From positions 980,144 through 1,044,143 of the forward strand of contig LNGK01000002.1 of assembly GCA_001510575.1 (NCBI GenBank): 64,000 bases of DNA, given 5' to 3'. Source of the stretch: Knoxdaviesia capensis. Its lineage: Eukaryota; Ascomycota; Sordariomycetes; Microascales; Gondwanamycetaceae. Each line of letters begins with the position of its first letter. The first letter of the stretch is position 1. A model generated the notes under the pieces. It searched no databases and was not told the origin of the DNA. It saw only the letters and a list, made by a program, of their open reading frames with translations. A program made the translations under genes and the position numbers. Below are positions 1 to 11,858 of this stretch, piece by piece.

Positions 1-1348
1 TCCCTCCCATCCACAATCGTCACTATCCGCCTCCGCTACCTCTTCCCTCGCTCATTCCCACCCTCTCTCTCTCTCTCCTCTCGCGTCCTTTATTTCGGCG
101 TCATTCCTACTGGGTGGTACTTGCACATACAGGAGCCAGGAGTTTGCTCGATTGTTTCTTTTTTTTTCTTTACCGTCTTGTCATAGCTCCTTCTCTAGTC
201 TCTCTAGCTCTTGAGTCGGTTCTTGTTCTCCAATGCCCGTTGAGGCTTGGGATTCGAGAGTCTGTCTTCAGACTATGAATTATGTACATTTTCCCTCCCA
301 CTCTGTTTTCGGTTTCCTGCTCTGGCATTTTCTTTTTTGCGCGGGAGAACCACTTTGCTCTCTCCTTTCTCTTTTGCTGTCCTTTTAAGCTTGGTGATGG
401 GGAAATTCCGGCGTTCTGGGTTAAGACGGGTTTAGCGATGGGATTACTTGCTTCTTGCTCTTTTTTGTGTATGGCATGAGAATAGCCTTCTACGTAGTTG
501 TACACAGGGTCCTTCTTTTCAAAGCAGGCTTTTTTTCACTTTTCTCAATTCATCGTGAGATTGTATTGCATCGTAAACGTGTGTAAATCCAGAAACAAGA
601 ACGTTATTTCGCAGCCGGTTGAGCATTGGCTTCGTTTCCAGGTAACTAGACAACTGGCAGACGGGCATGTAGTTGTGGTCACGTGACAGTGTACCTGCAC
701 TTAGCCCAGGATCTGTCCCACTATGAACCGCGAACCACCTATCGACAACACCGGCACAAGTTCTTTCAACTCATCCTCGTGATCGCATTCCACCTTTTCA
801 AATCTTCTCTTCGTTGCAGTAGCTCCAGACTCCGACTCGAATACCGCCGACCTTCGTCCTCGCGAATTCCCGTGTGTCCCTGTTCCCCCGCAAGCGAGAA
901 TCGTCGTCCTGATTTCCTCGACTCCGCCTATACAAACGTGCGACCAGCTGGACAGCATTCCATTCTACGGGTGTCGGAAGCTATTTTGTGCACTTGACGA
1001 GCTTTGAGACGTACTTGTACCTGCATACAGGTCGATCATAGCTTCCCGCTGCAGCGTTCTCTGGGGATCTCCGTCCGAAGAACGAGAAACCTCCGTGCTG
1101 CGCCGATCGATCTCCCGGGGCGTGAATCTTTCTCGACACATCCCTCTGTATACCCACCCACAGCCGAACCACACGAAACCTTCGAAAAGCTCCCGGGACA
1201 CCAGAGTAAACGGGGCAACACATCCGCCCTCCCCGCCCTCCTCTCGTCTCCTCCTCCCTCCAAACCGTGGCCTCACCCCCCACCCCCCGCGCGAGGCCCT
1301 CTTCCTTTTCCCCCCTCCACCGCATCTCTCCACCCCGCGGCCTAGACC
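1..1348. other. Non-coding stretch upstream of TRS33
   Basis: No supportable gene. The last 150 bases before the TRS33 start are strongly pyrimidine-rich on the + strand (CCTCC and TCTCC runs at about 1205-1345), as expected of a fungal promoter and 5' leader. A short CT repeat lies at about 64-82. Confidence 0.6.
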
Positions 1349-2201
1349 ATGTCCTTCGAAAGCGCAATGCCGCCGTACAACGCCTCCGACCCCACCGCCA
1401 GCTTCCTCAGCGCGTCGTGCCTCGACTTCCTGCTGATCGAGCTCGTGCCGCTGGCGTTCCGGGTGACCAACGCGCTGGAGCCGGCCAGCTCGCGCGCCGA
1501 CGACGCCGACGCCGACGGCGGCGCCGCCAGCACCACAGACGGCGTCGCGGCGATAGGCGATGCGGCGGCCGGCGCACGCAGGCTGGACGAGGAGGAGGAG
1601 CGCGACGCGGTGTTCTACCGGCTGGAGTCGCTGGGGTACCGCGTCGGCCAGGGGCTCGTGGAGCGGTTCTCGAAGGACCGGCCGCGGTTCAACGAGACGC
1701 TGGACGCCATCAAGTTCCTGTGCAAGGACCTGTGGCTGCTGGTGTTTCGGAAGCAGGTGGATAACTTGAAGACGAATCACCGGGTATGTGTGCGCTGTTT
1801 GTTGTGCGGTGGGAGTGTATATGAGTGCTGTTTCTAACTTGGGTGTTTTGCTGTGTTTGTAGGGCGTCTACGTGCTAACAGATAACTCGTTCCGGCCACT
1901 CGCGCGGATGAGCACCGAGGCGGGCGGCCAGGCTGTGGTGCGCGCACAACCCGTGAGTCCCCCTCTCCCCCACTCTCGCTTCCTCCTCCTCCTCCTCCTC
2001 CTCCTCTCCTCCTGGCCACCCGGCCTCTTTCCCGGCCCCTATTACGTCCCCCGTGCTAACCCCTCCTAGTTCCTCTGGTTCCCCTGCGGCATCGTCCGCG
2101 GCGCCCTCGCCGCAATGGGCATCACCGCCACCGTGTCCGCCGACACCAGCGAGTTACCCAGCGTAGTCTTCCAGATCAAGACGGTGCCGGCCAAGTCATG
2201 A
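1349..2201 (+). CDS. TRS33: TRAPP complex subunit Trs33 (TRAPPC6-like)
   Basis: Predicted subunit of TRAPP, the vesicle-tethering and Rab-activating complex acting at the Golgi. Three exons, 1349-1783, 1863-1952 and 2070-2201, give 218 residues; both introns have GT..AG ends. The N-terminal part (FLLIELVPLAFR) and the YRVGQGLVERF, KFLCKDLW and NHRGVYVLTDN segments followed by FPCGIVRGAL match the Trs33/Bet3 small-subunit fold. Residues about 50-90 form an Ala/Asp/Glu-rich, probably disordered insert (DDADADGG, then DEEEER) between the first helix and the core, which makes the protein longer than typical members. Intron 2 holds a TCC microsatellite (about 1980-2010). The assignment rests on recognised family motifs; the start is the only ATG at the head of the frame. 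It is convergent with the malate dehydrogenase gene. Confidence 0.85.
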
Positions 2202-3212
2202 ACAGCCGGGGGGAGACTGCGGTCGGGTGGCGAGAGAGTCTGTTGTATCATGAGCACCTCCCCCGTTTGCTGCGGGGGAAGCAAGACATTAGAGCGAATG
2301 CATGTGATTGCAAGCCGTTCGGCGGTGTTTTCCCAGCTTTGCATTTTCACTTTATAAAACGGTCAACCATTTCTTTTTCCTAAACTTTCGTGTACTTTTT
2401 TTTTCTTCATTTTTCCCCCTGCGCGGCGCAATCTCAATTATCTTTTTTCGTCTCTTCATTCATGAATCTTTCATATCTATGTAACCGTTAAATCCTCTGT
2501 ATGCTGGAAGTAAAATGTCCCGTATGTCCACACCTTGCCGTGCCTCGCCACTCCAAAGTCCACAGCTCAGTTCTGTCGCTAAGAGAGAATGAAAGATGGA
2601 AAATATGCAATTGAGATATGTGCAACCCTAAGAAGATCCCCCTCCGTCGGCTCGATTTTGTTTTGGGGGGTATTGAGTGTATGTATGAACTTCCCACAAA
2701 CCAACCCTTGCTCCCTCCGCGTCGTTCCGTTTTCTCGTTCACTCAGATCGTCCGCCCAAAACTTCCGATGCAGTCACGTTGGTGTGTCCGTTTCTCAGCC
2801 GGGAATGAAAGGTCGTCGGTCCGGAAAGAAAAAGCAACTGGTGAAAAAACGCTGCAAACTTACAGCCTATGATGAGTGAGAAAGAGAGATAATTGATCAG
2901 TTACCATCCACAACACAAGCAGAAAGGCGTACAGTCACTCGCAAGCCAGCTAATCAGAGACCCGGTTCAACTTAGATCCCGCGTATAAAAAAAAACCCCC
3001 CCCGAATTCAAAGAGAGTAGCTAAACAGCCGCACTTCCAAAGCTTTACCCCCAGACCAGTCCTTCAATGGTTCTTCTGGTGGGGTTTCCGTCCCTACGGG
3101 AGCAAAACGAGAGAGACAAAACACTCTATGGGACGCACACGCGCCGATCTTAGCCTGAACCGGGTTCAAGGCGGAATGATTGTTTCAATTACTTAGGGGT
3201 TTGGGGAGTTAT
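2202..3212. other. Intergenic region between two convergent genes
   Basis: Holds the 3' ends of TRS33 and the malate dehydrogenase gene. Reading frames here are short and unrelated to any family I know. Nothing else is supported. Confidence 0.6.
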
Positions 3213-4751
3213 TCACTTTTGCTCGGCAGGCTTGTTGGCGAAGGCAATGCCCTTCTCAACGTTACCCTTCAGACCCGCGATGGCAGCCTCAAGCAGCACC
3301 TTCTCCTTGGCGGTAACATCGCCAATAGCATCAATAGCCTTCTCGGCACCGTTGACCTGTTACGCGGAAAGAGACATGTCAGTAACTGAAATACGGGAGT
3401 TAGAGGCGGCTTGTCGTCATGTCCACTTACACCAAGCTCGATGGGGACCGAGAAGAAGTCGACACCGGTCTTCGCAGCAATCTCAGCTCCGCCGGGGACA
3501 CCGGGGAGGTAGACAAAGCTGGGCTCAACGAGGCCCTTCTCGCCCTTGGCAGCGCGCAGAACCTTCTCAGCAAAGCTAGAGACAGAGAAACCCACGTTAG
3601 AAAACAGGTACACCCTTAAAAAAAGAGCTTTGGAGAGGGAAGAGGAGTAAAAAAAAAAAGAAAAAAAAAGAAAAAAAAAGAAGGAAAAAAAAGAACAAGT
3701 CTCGACAAAAAAAAATATGTTCGCATCTGCTTACCGGAAACCGGCAAAGGCCATGGAGAGGGTGGCCGAGCCAGCGCCGTCCTTGGCCTTGACGACCTCG
3801 TCACCACCGAACTGGACACGGTTGACCAGAGCGGCGTACTTGTCGTCGGGGATGGTGACGGCGGGGGTCACCTTGCTGAAGAGGGGCACAATGGTCTCGC
3901 CCGAGTGGCCACCGACAACGGGGACGGTCAGCTCCGACACCGGCTTGCCGGTGATCTCGCTAACGAAGGTCTCGGCACGGACAATGTCGAGGGTGGTGAC
4001 ACCGAAGAGGCGCTGGGGGTTGAAGACACCCTTGGCCTTGAGGACCTCGGCGGAGATGGGGACGGTCGAGTTGACGGGGTTGGAAATGACGAGGATGAAG
4101 GCGTTGGGAGCAACCTCAGCAGCAGCCTCAATAAGTCCCTTGACGATACCGGCATTGATATTGAACAGGTCGTCACGGGTCATACCGGGCTTGCCTGTGT
4201 TAAGGAGGCCAGAAAGGTGTTAGTAAGACAAGAGGCCCGCTGCAAGAAACCAGCAGGAGTTTATTTATTCCAGCAAGGGGAGAGCTCACGGGGAATTCCA
4301 GCGGGGATGACAATGATGTCGGCGTCCTTGAAGGCAGCCTTGACACCCTCGTTAGGGGGAAGGTAGCCAGTCACGGTAGCTTTCGACGAAATGTGCGACA
4401 GATCGGTGGCGACACCGGGGGTGTTGACAACATCGTACAGGCTGAGCTCATCAACATAGGGAGAGAGCTTCAGAAGCAGGGACAGAGGCTATTTTAAGCG
4501 GGAAGGAAAGAAGAAGCAGCCGCGTTAGTTGTTGGTCTGTAGAGACATAGCCGAGCACATAAGATTGGAAGCTTCATACCTGTCCAATGCCACCAGCAGC
4601 ACCAGCAACAACTATCAGAAGGGAAAGAGAGCCATATCAGTCAAGCTGCAGCGGCAGAGAGCATAGAATGAAGCTCGGTAGAAAGCTATGGAAGCTTTCT
4701 GCTGTCACTCTTTTAAAGATGAGAAATCAAGCACTTACCGGCCTTGACCAT
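3213..4751 (-). CDS. Malate dehydrogenase, cytosolic type
   Basis: NAD-dependent interconversion of malate and oxaloacetate. Six exons on the minus strand (4739-4751, 4580-4611, 4290-4488, 3735-4194, 3431-3575, 3213-3356) give 330 residues in frame. The protein opens directly with MVKAVVAGAAGGIGQ, that is, the dinucleotide-binding glycine loop at residues 8-15 with no mitochondrial presequence, so I call it the cytosolic form. The substrate loop IPAGIPRKPGMTRDDL (around residue 80), LDIVRA (Asp151, Arg154) and the catalytic His178 in VVGGHSGE are all present. The C-terminus AEQK is not a peroxisomal PTS1 signal. The first exon is only 13 bases. The intron at 3576-3734 has long A/G runs on the + strand, a T-rich tract in the sense direction. 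A mitochondrial gene product would need an additional 5' exon, which I do not see. Confidence 0.92.
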
Positions 4752-7318
4752 TTTGATTGTGTTTAACCGGAGAGTGAGTTAAAAGAGGGAAGAAGGAAGG
4801 ATGATGGTAAACGGAGCTTGAAGTTGCAGGTGATGAGGGAGGCAGAAGTTAGAATATGGAGAGAAGAACGGAACAAGAAACAAGAGGAGTGAAAAGAAGA
4901 ATAGGAAAGGGAACCAAGAAGAAAGGCAAGGGACGGGAAGGACAAGAGGGTTATAATGGAGAAAAGCCAGGATATGATAGGTGTGTAATATTAGGTGCTC
5001 CGAAACACTCGAGTTAGTCAGTTCTGTAGTCGCAAGGTGGGATGACGCGGGGCAAAATGGAGTTGGGAAGGAGGGACCTGGGGAATGGCCTTGCCTTCCG
5101 GAATGGGGGAGGAGTCAACAAATTCAAAGCGCTCGACATATTATGTACAGTATGTCTCTCTTCCAGCAGCATTGAGTAGCAGGCTTCGTGCACAACAACC
5201 ACGCCAATGAAACCCGGACCTGGACACACGGATGTGGACCGGGTTGTCGCATTGGGGAAGTACTGTTTGTATGGGGGCTGCTGCGAAAAGGAACGCGAGT
5301 GAGGGGCAATTATCCGCCGCCAGATGAACCCCACCACATGCTGCACAGAACGAAAAAGAAAAATGCACATGAAAAACCACAAGCACGCACGCACGCCTCG
5401 GACTAGCCCAAGGTCCGGACTGGTCTGCCGGGTAAGTGAAGCAGGGCGGAATCCTGCAGGTGTTGGGTCGTTGGGACTTGGTGAGAACGCTGAGTGTTCG
5501 TACACCACGGGTTAGACCCCCGGCAAGCAACAGTGTTGAAGTCGTAGCTTCCGGCTTCCCCATCGGCTGTCCCAGCTCGTTCCCAGCAAGTATCAGAATG
5601 TTCCGTGACACTCTCCACAGCACCAGCCTCGATATCCGGGTTGGAAGGGTGTGGCGCATCACGTTAGCTTTTGTCCAGCCAGTCCCGTTCAAGCGCGCAC
5701 GCTCAACCGGAAGTTCCGTGGTTGTCTGAAGCACATGAATTACTGACTTGATTACTTTTTTTTTTTTTTTCTTTTTTTGGTTTTCCAGAACCGACATAAA
5801 TGAATGTGTACACATACAGGTCAATCCAGGGCGGACCCCTCCATGCCCACGAACTGTGTCCGAATACCGCCGTCCGCGAGACCCCGTTCCAAGCCCACTG
5901 CCCGGCTTTCTTTCGTATCGTCCCAAGCACACCTTCAACTTGCAAACGATAACACGGTGAAGATGATGCCTTTTCACCTCGGGTTTCCCCGGACAAATCC
6001 CCTTGGACGACCCTCACCCTGGTCGGGTGGCGTTCCTTTCATTCTTTGGTGCGGGATAAGAGTTGGCGTGCGCGCGCAAAGTGTCGAAGACCCCACGAAA
6101 ATTTCTCGCTTGGGCCGAAGCTGCCCCGGGATGGAATTTCGGGTGTCCGGGCGGTGGTGTGTTGTCCCAAGTGTCGTCTGTTTGCTTCCGAAGCAGGTAT
6201 GGCCTGGCAATCACTACTCTCGCCTGTTGCTTCTGCCTTTTTATATTTGCCTTCTTTCAAACACATCTTCCACCCTCGTAGTCCCTCCTACAGTCACACA
6301 AGCCCAAGCACGTGAAGTCAGTCCCAGCGCAAGTCTACGCCCGTGATAGCCGTCCCAGATCGGTGGTCGATCCATTGTGTACCTACAAGCACACACACAC
6401 ACACACATACATACACACTTCCATCCGCGCGCACGCGCCTCGGCTCGGTAAACCGCCAAAACTTCACACCCATTCTCGTCCCGCTCCACTTTAAACCCCA
6501 ACGTCTCCTCCGATCTGGACCTGTTCCCGTAACCGACGAGCCTTTTCATGTCTGCATGTCCTCCGAGCTATTCCGAGAGAGCCTCATTTTCTTGCTTCCC
6601 TGCCATTTGGTTGCTCAGTGGGCCAAAAGAGTTTCCACTTTGGCGCTTAGCCGCTGGGCCCTTTGGGATTCTCTCTTCGATCCCTATCTCTCCGCTTAGG
6701 TACATAGGCCTCCGAGCAGGAGCCGCGAGAATGCGGAAGATTCTCACGTGTAAGCCAAGAGCAACAGAGTCACACTTTTTGCCTGTGAGTCCCTCCCCTA
6801 TCAGTCACGTTTTCTCACATGGACGTAGATACCCTCTGTTCACAAGGCATATCACGTATCGCCTTATCATATTCGCCACTGCCAAAAGAGAAAAAGAGGG
6901 TATGAATGGTTTCGTTTTTTTGGATTCCTTAAAATGCCATGCATGGGTCCGTGATGTTGACTCTGTTGGGATCGTCCATCCTAATACAGACGACACCCTA
7001 ACGGTCAAGCCATGAACTCCGTTATCTCCTTCCCATCCAGCACCTATCCGGTCCCATCAGATGAAGCAGGGTACAAAAAACACCACCCCTCACGTCTAAT
7101 AATTTTATTTGTCACGGAGGTTTGGCTTCGCTCTGAGCCTGCCTCAGATCGACAACAAAAAGATAGAGGGAAAAACAAAAGGAAAAAATAGGGGGGGGGC
7201 CGCCAAACACGTGTCTAACAGACAACTTGTTTCGCTAGCCCATCAATATCGCTTTCCCCATCATCAAACGATGAGGTTACACATTTCTTTTCGCATAAAA
7301 ATGGGTGGTCTATCGCAT
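4752..7318. other. Long intergenic region (2.6 kb)
   Basis: No gene recognised. It contains the promoter of malate dehydrogenase (purine-rich on + at 4752-4970, a CT-rich leader in the sense direction), a T/A run at 5755-5780 and a CA repeat at about 6389-6417. Open frames up to 278 codons occur but have no start context, introns or family motifs. Confidence 0.55.
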
Positions 7319-8313
7319 TTACTCGTCGGCCTTCTTGGCCTTGGCGCCACGGGGCTTGGCCTCGGGCGTGGGCTTGGTGGGCAGCTGCGAGTGGCGGATG
7401 GCGGAGGCACGCTGGACAGCGGCCTCGCGGAGGTCGGCGCGGTAGCCGAACTTGGCGGTCAAGCTGGCAACGGCCTTGTAGGTGCTGTTGGTAGAGAAGA
7501 ACGGGTTCCAGTCAGTGTCTCCGGTCAAGCATGCGATGTGTGTGCGCTGGCAATGGACAGCTAGGGGGGGGGAGGAGTTCGTTTGCAAGATCCAGCACGA
7601 CACGCTGAGAGATAGAGCGCGTGTGTGTGTCACTGCGTTGGCGGGAGTACTTGATGCAGTCCAAGGAAGATGACATACTTGCGGTTGGTCTTCTGGGCGT
7701 TGAAGGTCACGGCGGTGGTCGACGACGCGGGTTTCGAGGCAGCCGAGGCCTTCTTGGAGGTGACGACGACACCTCCCTTCTCAGCGGCGGTGACACCGAC
7801 GGCCTTGTCGTTGACGAAGCCGGCGTACTGAATGAGTGGAACGAGCAGCCACAGTTAGCATTTCTCTGTCAGGGCCTCGCTCTTGTCTCCTCTGGTTTCC
7901 ACACAAACACCGGGCCATGCGGAATATGCCCGGGCCGGGAATCTCGGGCGGAATCTCTCACCTTGCGGGAGTGCACGTTGGTCAGGTTGAGGGGGTCGCT
8001 GGAGAACTGGACGCCGCCGGAGGCCTTGCGCTTCACGAGGAAGGTGTTGCGGGGGCCTAGATTGGCGAGAGGAAGAAAAGGAGCCAGAGGTTCAGTCAGC
8101 ACGCCGATTTAATCCGGAGGAAGAAAAAAAAATCTCGGCTTCGTCCGGTGTCCGCGGTTTCGACAGATCTCGCGCGGTCACAACCACCGTGATCCGACAA
8201 AGGGATTTTTTGGTGATATCTCGACGGTCGTGAGCTTGCGCAGGGTTGGATTTGGGCAACTACTTACGGACAACCTCCCAGATAACATCGGCCGACACGT
8301 TGCTTGACGACAT
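7319..8313 (-). CDS. 60S ribosomal protein eL28
   Basis: Large-subunit ribosomal protein of the eL28 family, found in animals, plants and filamentous fungi but missing from S. cerevisiae. Four exons on the minus strand (8268-8313, 7962-8056, 7679-7827, 7319-7484) give 151 residues. Family features in order: SADVIWEVVR at the N-terminus, FLVKRKASGGVQFSSDPLNL, HSRKYAGFVNDKAVGV, and the basic C-terminal part with FGYRADLREAAVQRASAIR and RGAKAKKADE. I placed the last acceptor at the AACAG before 7484 because a pyrimidine tract precedes it and the join (TNR then NTYKAV) matches the family; a longer last exon would add unrelated residues. A CCCTAACAG motif lies 313 bases upstream of the ATG. Confidence 0.9.
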
Positions 8314-8625
8314 TGTGACTGTTGTGTGAGTTTATAAGATAAAATAAAACGAAGGGGTTGAGGGGTACGGAGAAAATCGTCGATAGGATGTGGTCAAGTG
8401 GTGAGACTTGATACTTGATACTGGGCCGGAACAACTTTTGCTACTGCACACACACCACCATGTAAAAATTCCCCCCCATTGATTGTGGGATTTTTTTGTG
8501 TGGGCTGGCTTTGCCCTGTTAGCATTTCCTGACCCATTGGGGCTTGGCCGCCATAATGTGTGGCGTTACGCCAGCCAGCACCTGACGGTCTGCCCATCAG
8601 CCCACCGAGCAGGTCACGAGATAGA

Positions 8626-8641
8626 CCCTAACAGACCCTAA
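8626..8641 (+). promoter_or_regulatory. CCCTAACAG + CCCTAA motif upstream of eL28
   Basis: Two CCCTAA cores in tandem (CCCTAACAGACCCTAA), 313 bases upstream of the eL28 start. The same nonamer CCCTAACAG occurs upstream of the uL23 gene. CCCTAA-like (Tbf1-type) sites are known in ribosomal protein promoters of several fungi; use here is inferred. Confidence 0.5.
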
Positions 8642-9108
8642 TTCATGGGCCTGCTGCAGGTGATTGGCCGGGTGCAGTCAAACGGAGTTTGCTCGTACAG
8701 ATCCTTGTAGCGTACGTAATGCAGCATTCCCTTTGCCAAGCGGGCTGAGGTGTCGAAGCATGAGGATCAGCCCAGCAAACGGGAGCGAGAGATCTCTTGT
8801 CGCAGCATCTCATTTTTTGGGGGCATTTTAAATCCTATTCCTCCCCGCCATCCATCCCTGATTTCTTCCTGTTGTGGCATATAGCTTCTGAATAGCGAGC
8901 GAGAAGAGCAGTTCTGTTCCTATCGCATTTTATCTTCTTCTTCTTCTTCTTCTGTTAGATCACGTCAGCACGGACGTTCGCGTCGGGCCAGCACTTCGCA
9001 ACCCACCCCGGACGAGCCGGCCTATTGAAGCCCCGAAACGAACAGCGAAACCCCTACCAAAGAACGAACCTCCGGTGCAACAACCCGTCGTTTCCCACCC
9101 ACACCCCG

Positions 9109-9150
9109 CCCACACACACGCACGCACGCACGCACGCACGACACACACAC
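9109..9150. repeat. CA / CACG microsatellite in a 5' leader
   Basis: A run of CA dinucleotides flanks a (CACG)n tract and ends just before the ATG at 9152, so it is probably transcribed as the 5' leader of the DUF2015 gene and may vary in length between strains. Confidence 0.8.
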
Positions 9151-9151
9151 G

Positions 9152-9535
9152 ATGTTCTTCGCATTCTCCGTGTTCGTGTTCTTCGTGGTGCTCGCAACCG
9201 CGCTGTACTTCACGCGCGCCTCCTGGCAGCCGAAGCTCGCGGACCTCACGCTGCCGGGCCGCGACTACTTCTACTCGCGGCTGCCGACCACGTTCCTCGG
9301 CGACGCCGAGGCCGGGCTCAGCAGCGCCACGTTCGACCTGAGCGCGAACATCGAGGACGGCGACGGCCGCGCCGGGCTCGACGCCCAGGCCAAGGCCGAG
9401 ATCCTCAAGATCATGAAGAAGCGCCGGTTGCCGTTCGATGAGGCCCGCAGGGTGTACATGGAGAACCGCTTCAAGGCGAACGGCATCGGCCCGGATGGCC
9501 GGCCGCGCGATCCGAAGTTCGTGAGCTTCTCGTAA
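9152..9535 (+). CDS. DUF2015 / UPF0357 family small membrane protein
   Basis: Single-exon gene for 127 residues. Residues 1-20 (MFFAFSVFVFFVVLATALYF) form one hydrophobic segment, a membrane anchor or uncleaved signal. The C-terminal half carries the conserved block of this fungal family: AEILKIMKKRRLPFDEARRVYMENRF, then NGIGPDGRPRDPKFVSFS at the very end. Relatives include yeast YCL012C and an S. pombe homologue, both uncharacterised, so I can offer no function. The length matches the family. GC content is high and the codon choice strongly C/G-ending compared with neighbours. It diverges from eL28 and converges on ERG3. Confidence 0.8.
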   Translation: MFFAFSVFVFFVVLATALYFTRASWQPKLADLTLPGRDYFYSRLPTTFLGDAEAGLSSATFDLSANIEDGDGRAGLDAQAKAEILKIMKKRRLPFDEARRVYMENRFKANGIGPDGRPRDPKFVSFS

Positions 9536-10687
9536 GCGCCACGGCGGCGGTCGCCGGTGGTCGGGGCGGCAGCTTTGGATACCTATCCTTCCTCTTTTCC
9601 TTTTCCCTTTCGGCATACTCCTGTCATATTCTCGGAGGTCCCTCGTTGAGACACTCCCCTCTATAATCACGAATCCTCTTTCAAACCCGAGCACGCTCCC
9701 CCTCGGTCATTCCCCTGAACACATACCCTCACTTTCATCTCTTTAATTCCGTGGTATCATACGACCAGGGCTTGGTGGGTTGCTGGAGTTTTTCCCTGGT
9801 ATCACGTTTTCCTTTGTCTATTGCGCGGTCATATCAGTTTGGTAACCGGAAGGGGACTGCGGTTACGGTTCCTCTATTTCCAGTCTCATCTTTCTCTACC
9901 TATTATCTTTTTCCTATCACTCTTTCTTATCGAAGAGCCTCTCGTGTCTCTCCTACTCCTTCATTTCGTTTTCCAGCCTTTTTTTTTTCATTGCGTCGTT
10001 TCTGCTCTTTTTCCTGTAATCTGGTTTTGCGTGTACGCATGCAACGTGCACTTCCGAGCTGAAGTCATCTGTCTTCCTGTTTTCCTTTGTGCAATCTCTG
10101 TCCTAGCTTTTTCCTTCCTTGTTCAAGTGCGATGAATGTTCTCAGTTAATGCCACTTCAGTATATATGCGCACAAAGTTTCACCCGAGTTTCCGGTCGCC
10201 AGGTCTCCTTTTCCCTAAGATCATCCTGTAGCCAGCGACTGTTACGCTTCATGGCCATCACCGTAGCAGAACAAATTGCATTCATAGAGAGTATATGTAT
10301 TATATATGTATTTAGTTGAGTGTCCGCAAAATGTACATGCAAGGTATGCCAGTCCCTCCCGGGAGCAAAATGAAAATAAAAAAGAAAAAAAATCTAACGC
10401 CAGGACATTATCGCAGCCATCCACTGTCTGCAACTTCTTCAAAAATGAGCAACCGCCATCCTTTTTTCTTCTTTGGGGGGTCACCAAAAAAACATGTCTA
10501 TATACAACCCATTGATTAATATATAAAGTTCATACAAACGAGTTCTGCCGCAAATGAGAGATAGGGGGTAGAGTGGAGGTGGTCGGTAAAATGAAAGGAG
10601 CCATATTCAATGCAGGAATACGGCCAAAGAATTGTGTATCCAAAAATTGGATCAACGAGCCACGACGGCTGGTTTGAAAGAGAACGT
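9536..10687. other. Intergenic region between convergent genes
   Basis: 3' flanks of the DUF2015 gene and ERG3. The sequence is T-rich on the + strand and has no recognisable coding content. Confidence 0.6.
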
Positions 10688-11858
10688 CTATTTGGTCTTC
10701 TTGTTCTCGAGCGGGTCATAACTGCGGTCGTCAACGCCCTCGACTTCCACAATGGTCGAGTCAACCTCCTGAGCCTCTTTGGTCCAGGTCTTCTGCGACA
10801 TCTTGACCTCCTTCTCGAACATGTAGGCCTCAGGAGCACGGTAGGTGCCGCCAATGCGGTCGACAAGAGTGGTGAACTGGCCGTAGTTGACCTCGAACTT
10901 GGAGTGGTGCAGCGAGTGGCACGCAGCACCGTTGACCACGGGGTTGTTGGTGAGGTACTCGCCGTCGTGAATCATGATGGTCCAGAAGTTGACGAAGACG
11001 AACAGAGCCACTGAGGCCGCCTTCTGCAGCGGGAAGATGAAGGGGAAGATGTGGTAGGGCAGAGACTGGAAATAGCCGTCAAAGGGGTGGAAAGCATGGC
11101 TGGCGTAGGGCGTAGGCATGATCCACTTGTGGTGAGGCTTGTGCAAGTACTTGTAGACGCGAGGGTGGTGAAGGCCGCGGTGAATCCAGTAGATCCAGAA
11201 GTCGGTGAAGAGCAAGAAGAACGGGAACTGAGCCCAGTTGTACCACTCAAAGGGGGCCTCGTCGAAGGTATCGTACAGCTTGCCGTATCCGCGAACCTCG
11301 GCAAGGAAGACGGGGGCAGTGAGCAGGGCCATGATCGGAAGAGCCTGGTTGGTCTGGGCAATCTCCAAGGAGATCTGGTTCTTGAGAAACTTGGGGTGGT
11401 TGAGGGTGCGCTTGTCGAAGATGAAGACGTACGACAAGGTGGCGAAGATGTAGTAGGTTATCAGACCGAAAATCCTAAGCTGGGAGAATGTGCGCCATTG
11501 TGGGCACGGGAAAGATTAGCCCATGAGCTCCAGTTACACAGAGATTGGCAGTTCAACCACCCTCCCCAACAGCACCTAAGACATCCGAAGATGGGGGGGT
11601 TGTGTTTGTCAGTCGGAAAAGCGCGTACCATGTTATCATCGTCAGCGAGATGAACTGTCTGAGGATGTGGTCTCTCGCCCACGAGCTCTCGTATGCGGCC
11701 TGCGAAGGCTCGATATAGAGATATGAAGTTGCCGGCTTGTACTGCCATGAGGGCTGCACAGTCAGGTTGGACCCCAAAACGGCATTGGGAGCTGGCAACG
11801 CCCACGCGTAGACGTAGTCGCCCAGATAGGCGTCGACGACCTCCAACACGATATCCAT
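10688..11858 (-). CDS. ERG3: Delta7-sterol C5(6)-desaturase
   Basis: Ergosterol pathway enzyme of the ER membrane that introduces the C5-C6 double bond. Two exons (11629-11858, 10688-11474) give 338 residues. The three histidine boxes of the fatty acid hydroxylase/sterol desaturase superfamily are intact: HRGLH (175-179), HKPHH (188-192) and HSLHH (263-267), the last followed by SKFEVNYGQF. Hydrophobic segments lie around residues 66-98, 120-134, 160-173 and 215-245. The C-terminus is charged and ends in NKKTK, a lysine-rich tail compatible with ER retrieval. Filamentous fungi often have several ERG3 paralogues; I cannot tell which one this is. The intron interrupts the Trp77 codon. Confidence 0.93.

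Larger units (their letters stand above)
8314..9151. other. Divergent promoter region, eL28 / UPF0357 gene
   Basis: Shared upstream region of two divergent genes. It contains a tandem CCCTAA motif (8626-8641), an inverted CCAATCA box (8661-8667), a CTT repeat (8936-8953) and, next to the UPF0357 ATG, a CA/CACG microsatellite. Confidence 0.6.

Noticed and set aside
965..1780. 271-codon frame on the minus strand over TRS33
   Set aside because: Shadow of GC-rich, third-position-biased TRS33 exon 1 and its CT-rich leader; low-complexity Gly/Arg/Val product.
5141..5977. 278-codon frame on the minus strand
   Set aside because: No domain, no splice structure; includes a poly-Lys run from the T homopolymer. 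Likely chance.
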